A stretch of 64,000 bases of DNA from Vibrio aquaticus (lineage in GTDB: Bacteria > Pseudomonadota > Gammaproteobacteria > Enterobacterales > Vibrionaceae). Location: contig NZ_RXZH01000011.1 in the NCBI RefSeq assembly GCF_003970385.1, forward strand, positions 22,982-86,981, read 5' to 3'. The notes below the pieces were generated by a model. It was not told the DNA's origin and ran no database searches. It saw only the letters and a program-made list of their open reading frames with translations. Position numbers and translations under genes: made by a program. Position 1 is the stretch's first letter. The number at the start of each line of letters is the position of its first letter. Shown piece after piece: positions 60,965-64,000 of the stretch.

Positions 60965-63664
60965 ATGCCTGTAACTAATTTGGCTGAACTAGATGCAATG
61001 GTAGCTCGCGTAAAAGCGGCTCAAGAAGAATTTGCAACTTTCTCTCAAGAGAAAGTAGACGCAATCTTCCGCGCAGCATCTCTAGCAGCTAACCACGCTC
61101 GTATCCCGCTAGCTCAACAAGCGGTTGCAGAGTCTGGCATGGGTATTGTTGAAGACAAAGTAATCAAAAACCACTTTGCTTCAGAGTTCATCTACAACAA
61201 ATACAAAGACGAAAAGACGTGTGGCATCCTAGAAGAAGACGACAACCTAGGCACGATGACTATCGCTGAGCCTGTAGGTATCATCTGTGGTATCGTTCCA
61301 ACGACTAACCCGACTTCTACAGCAATCTTCAAATCTCTAATCTCTCTTAAAACTCGTAACGGCATCATCTTCTCGCCACACCCACGTGCGAAGAACTCGA
61401 CTAACGATGCAGCGAAACTTGTTCTTGACGCAGCAGTAGCAGCGGGCGCACCAAAAGACATCATCGGTTGGATTGACCAACCATCTGTAGAGCTATCTAA
61501 CGCGCTTATGAAGCACGACGGTATCGCACTTATCCTTGCAACTGGTGGTCCAGGCATGGTTAAAGCAGCATACTCTTCTGGTAAGCCAGCAATCGGTGTA
61601 GGTGCAGGTAACGTTCCTGTGGTTATCGACGAAACGGCTGACATCAAACGTGCTGTTGCTTCTATCCTTATGTCTAAGACTTTCGATAACGGCGTAGTAT
61701 GTGCTTCTGAGCAAGCAGCTATCGTAGTTAGCGAAGTTTATGACGAAGTAAAAGAGCGTTTTGCTTCTCATAAAGCTCACGTTCTATCTAAAGCTGACGC
61801 TGACAAAGTACGTAAAGTTCTTCTAATCGACGGTAACCTAAACGCGAAAATCGTAGGTCAACCTGCACCAGCAATCGCTGAAATGGCGGGTGTTAAAGTT
61901 CCTGCTGATACAAAAGTACTTGTAGGTGAAGGTCTTGGTAAGGTTTCTTACGATGACGAGTTCGCACACGAGAAACTGTCTCCAACTCTAGGTCTATTCC
62001 GCGCTGACAACTTCGAAGACGCTGTTGCTCAAGCGGTAACTATGGTTGAAATCGGTGGTATCGGTCACACATCTGGTCTATACACTAACCAAGATACTAA
62101 CGCAGACCGCATCCGTTACTTCGGTGACAAGATGAAGACAGCTCGTATCCTAATCAACATCCCGACTACTCACGGTGGTATCGGTGACCTGTACAACTTC
62201 AACGTTGCACCTTCTCTAACTCTAGGTTGTGGTTCATGGGGTGGTAACTCTATCTCTGAGAACGTAGGTCCTAAGCACCTAATCAACAAGAAAACTGTAG
62301 CGAAGCGAGCTGAAAACATGTTGTGGCACAAACTACCTAAGTCTATCTACTTCCGTCGTGGTAGCCTTCCAATCGCAATGAGCGACCTAGAAGGTAAGAA
62401 ACGCGCATTCCTAGTAACTGACCGTTTCCTATTCAACAACGGTTACGCTGATGACGTAGTTAGCCTGCTTAAAGCACAAGGCATCGAAGTTCAAACTTTC
62501 TTCGACGTAGAAGCGGATCCAACACTATCTGTTGTTGAGAAAGGCGCAGAAGCAATGAAGAGCTTCCAGCCAGACGTAATCCTAGCTCTAGGTGGTGGTT
62601 CACCAATGGATGCTGCGAAGATTATGTGGGTAATGTACGAGCACCCAGAAACTCACTTCGAAGAACTAGCAATGCGCTTTATGGACATCCGTAAACGTAT
62701 CTACAAGTTCCCTAAAATGGGTAAGAAAGCTGAGCTTGTATGTATCACTACAACTTCAGGTACGGGTTCAGAAGTTACTCCATTCGCCGTTGTTACTGAC
62801 GACAAGACTGGTGCTAAGTACCCACTAGCTGATTACGAAATCACGCCAAACATGGCTATCGTTGATGCTAACCTAGTAATGAACATGCCTAAGTCTCTAA
62901 CAGCATTCGGTGGTTACGATGCCGTAACTCACGCACTAGAAGCTTACGTATCTGTTCTTGCTAACGAATACTCTGACGGTCAGGCTCTACAAGCACTTAA
63001 GATGCTAAAAGAGTACCTACCTTCAAGCTACGCGAACGGTGCAGCAGACCCAATCGCTCGTGAGAAAGTACACAACGCTGCGACTATCGCTGGTATCGCG
63101 TTTGCGAACGCATTCCTAGGTGTATGTCACTCTATGGCGCACAAGATTGGTGCTGAGTTCCACCTACCACACGGTCTGGCGAACGCACTACTAATCTCTA
63201 ACGTGGTACGTTACAACGCGAACGACAACCCAACTAAGCAGACTGCATTCTCTCAATACGACCGTCCACAAGCACGTCGTCGTTACGCTGAGGTTGCTGA
63301 CCACCTAGGCCTAAGCCAAGAAGGTGACCGTACTGCTCAGAAGATTGAACGTCTACTAGCATGGCTTGAAGAGCTGAAAGGCAACCTAGACATTCCACTG
63401 TCTATCCAAGCGGCTGGCGTTTCTGAAGCAGACTTCATCGCTAAACTAGAAGAACTTGCTGTTGAAGCGTTCGATGACCAGTGTACAGGTGCTAACCCAC
63501 GTTACCCTCTAATCACTGAGCTGAAAGAAGTTCTACTAGCGTCTTTCTACGGTAAAGCGTTCGTTGAAGGTGAAACTTTCGAAGGTACTACTGTAATCAA
63601 GAAGAAAGCAGACCAAGAAGCGAAACCTGCTGCTAAAGCAAAGAAAGAAAAAGCTGAAGCATAA
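60965..63664 (+). CDS. adhE: Bifunctional acetaldehyde-CoA/alcohol dehydrogenase
   Basis: AdhE makes ethanol from acetyl-CoA during fermentation in two NADH-dependent steps, and it forms spirosome filaments. The 899-residue protein has an N-terminal aldehyde dehydrogenase domain (about 1-440, catalytic Cys246 in NGVVCASEQ) and a C-terminal iron-dependent alcohol dehydrogenase (about 450-870, with GGGSPMDAAKIMW and the iron ligand region FLGVCHSMAHKIGAEFH). The last ~25 residues are a Lys/Ala-rich tail. Codon use is strongly biased toward preferred codons, suggesting high expression. Confidence 0.98.
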   Translation: MPVTNLAELDAMVARVKAAQEEFATFSQEKVDAIFRAASLAANHARIPLAQQAVAESGMGIVEDKVIKNHFASEFIYNKYKDEKTCGILEEDDNLGTMTIAEPVGIICGIVPTTNPTSTAIFKSLISLKTRNGIIFSPHPRAKNSTNDAAKLVLDAAVAAGAPKDIIGWIDQPSVELSNALMKHDGIALILATGGPGMVKAAYSSGKPAIGVGAGNVPVVIDETADIKRAVASILMSKTFDNGVVCASEQAAIVVSEVYDEVKERFASHKAHVLSKADADKVRKVLLIDGNLNAKIVGQPAPAIAEMAGVKVPADTKVLVGEGLGKVSYDDEFAHEKLSPTLGLFRADNFEDAVAQAVTMVEIGGIGHTSGLYTNQDTNADRIRYFGDKMKTARILINIPTTHGGIGDLYNFNVAPSLTLGCGSWGGNSISENVGPKHLINKKTVAKRAENMLWHKLPKSIYFRRGSLPIAMSDLEGKKRAFLVTDRFLFNNGYADDVVSLLKAQGIEVQTFFDVEADPTLSVVEKGAEAMKSFQPDVILALGGGSPMDAAKIMWVMYEHPETHFEELAMRFMDIRKRIYKFPKMGKKAELVCITTTSGTGSEVTPFAVVTDDKTGAKYPLADYEITPNMAIVDANLVMNMPKSLTAFGGYDAVTHALEAYVSVLANEYSDGQALQALKMLKEYLPSSYANGAADPIAREKVHNAATIAGIAFANAFLGVCHSMAHKIGAEFHLPHGLANALLISNVVRYNANDNPTKQTAFSQYDRPQARRRYAEVADHLGLSQEGDRTAQKIERLLAWLEELKGNLDIPLSIQAAGVSEADFIAKLEELAVEAFDDQCTGANPRYPLITELKEVLLASFYGKAFVEGETFEGTTVIKKKADQEAKPAAKAKKEKAEA

Positions 63665-63726
63665 GTAAGATTCAGTTATGACGTAGATTTTCGCTAGCAC
63701 TTAAATCTACACATCGGGAAAAGATA

Positions 63727-63758
63727 AAGCCCCAGTCGACGGACTGGGGCTTTTTTTT
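63727..63758 (+). terminator. Terminator after adhE
   Basis: AAGCCCCAGTC pairs with GACTGGGGCTT around a short loop and is followed by eight T. Confidence 0.92.
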
Positions 63759-63805
63759 GGTTAGAACTTTTTCATTCCGCAGAGCGACAAAGGATTAGGG
63801 CGTGT

Positions 63806-63910
63806 CGTCATGCCATAGACCGAAGAATGAGGGAGTAGGGAATCTCCATTAGACAACGACCAACCTTAAGAGATCCCCAACTCATTCGTACCTCATTCTT
63901 GAGGATGACG
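63806..63910 (+). repeat. 105-bp inverted-repeat element, copy 2
   Basis: The ends CGTCAT and ATGACG are inverted. Inside, AAGAATGAGG on the left pairs with CCTCATTCTT on the right, and GGGAATCTC with GAGATCCCC imperfectly. It is homologous to 39376-39482 read in reverse. Bases 63813-63864 are repeated exactly at 63949-64000. Confidence 0.88.
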
Positions 63911-63942
63911 AGATACTAGTGACTAGGCCTTAGCCGTTACCT

Positions 63943-64000
63943 GTCATTCCATAGACCGAAGAATGAGGGAGTAGGGAATCTCCATTAGACAACGACCAAC
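63943..64000 (+). repeat. Inverted-repeat element, copy 3 (runs off the window)
   Basis: It starts GTCATTCC and its last 52 bases are identical to 63813-63864 of copy 2. The window ends inside the element. The two copies are 136 bp apart, start to start. Confidence 0.88.

Overview
The window is chromosomal DNA from a marine gammaproteobacterium of the genus Vibrio. The best evidence is the luxO-luxU pair with a divergent Qrr1 small RNA, the T-ring protein gene motY beside rnt, the rnfABCDGE-nth-gloA operon and the yejK/yejL-yejM pair. Products also match enterobacterial proteins well in length and key residues. I cannot resolve the species. Nothing resembles a prophage, integron, CRISPR array or insertion sequence; this is mostly core genome with small lineage-specific inserts.

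Layout. 1-9.2 kb: the end of a chemotaxis receptor gene, bcp-gcvR divergent from dapA-bamC, an NhaC-like antiporter, rnt divergent from motY, a Fur-box-linked small gene, gloA and nth. 9.2-15.5 kb: the Rnf electron-transport complex on the minus strand, with a giant RnfC that carries a tandem repeat tail. 15.7-20.4 kb: tRNA-Asn, LexA-controlled uvrB, then the quorum-sensing hub qrr1/luxO/luxU. 20.4-24.4 kb: a YvcK-like gene, then a Moco riboswitch and moaABCDE. 24.4-31.1 kb: a GGDEF protein, a CBS protein with a candidate OxyR site, a MATE pump, zntA under a ZntR-type promoter, and udp. 31.2-39.4 kb: yehS, an unknown membrane protein, metG divergent from mrp, udk and asmA. 39.4-49.2 kb: a 107-bp repeat, cobO, a low-molecular-weight phosphatase, two SDR proteins, sodB divergent from grxD, topB, a DUF3080 lipoprotein, a Fur-box-linked 38-residue membrane peptide, an HDAC-like/NUDIX pair and tRNA-Ser. 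49.3-58.8 kb: yejM-yejL divergent from yejK, a membrane sensor-HPt protein and a doubly anchored lipoprotein, nhaC, asd and an orphan pilin. 58.8-64 kb: a Kv-type channel with a zinc ribbon, a MarC-family gene, adhE and two further copies of the repeat.

Themes. Several genes fit a sodium-based marine lifestyle: Rnf, MotY, and two NhaC-type antiporters. Regulation is unusually readable from sequence: LexA, sigma-54, Moco riboswitch, ZntR, CRP, two perfect 7-1-7 Fur palindromes, and a possible OxyR site.

The least-described items are the sensor-HPt protein with its lipoprotein neighbour, the Fur-linked small membrane peptide, the channel-zinc ribbon fusion, and the ~105-bp inverted-repeat family. 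I see no clear new multi-gene system; these are leads.
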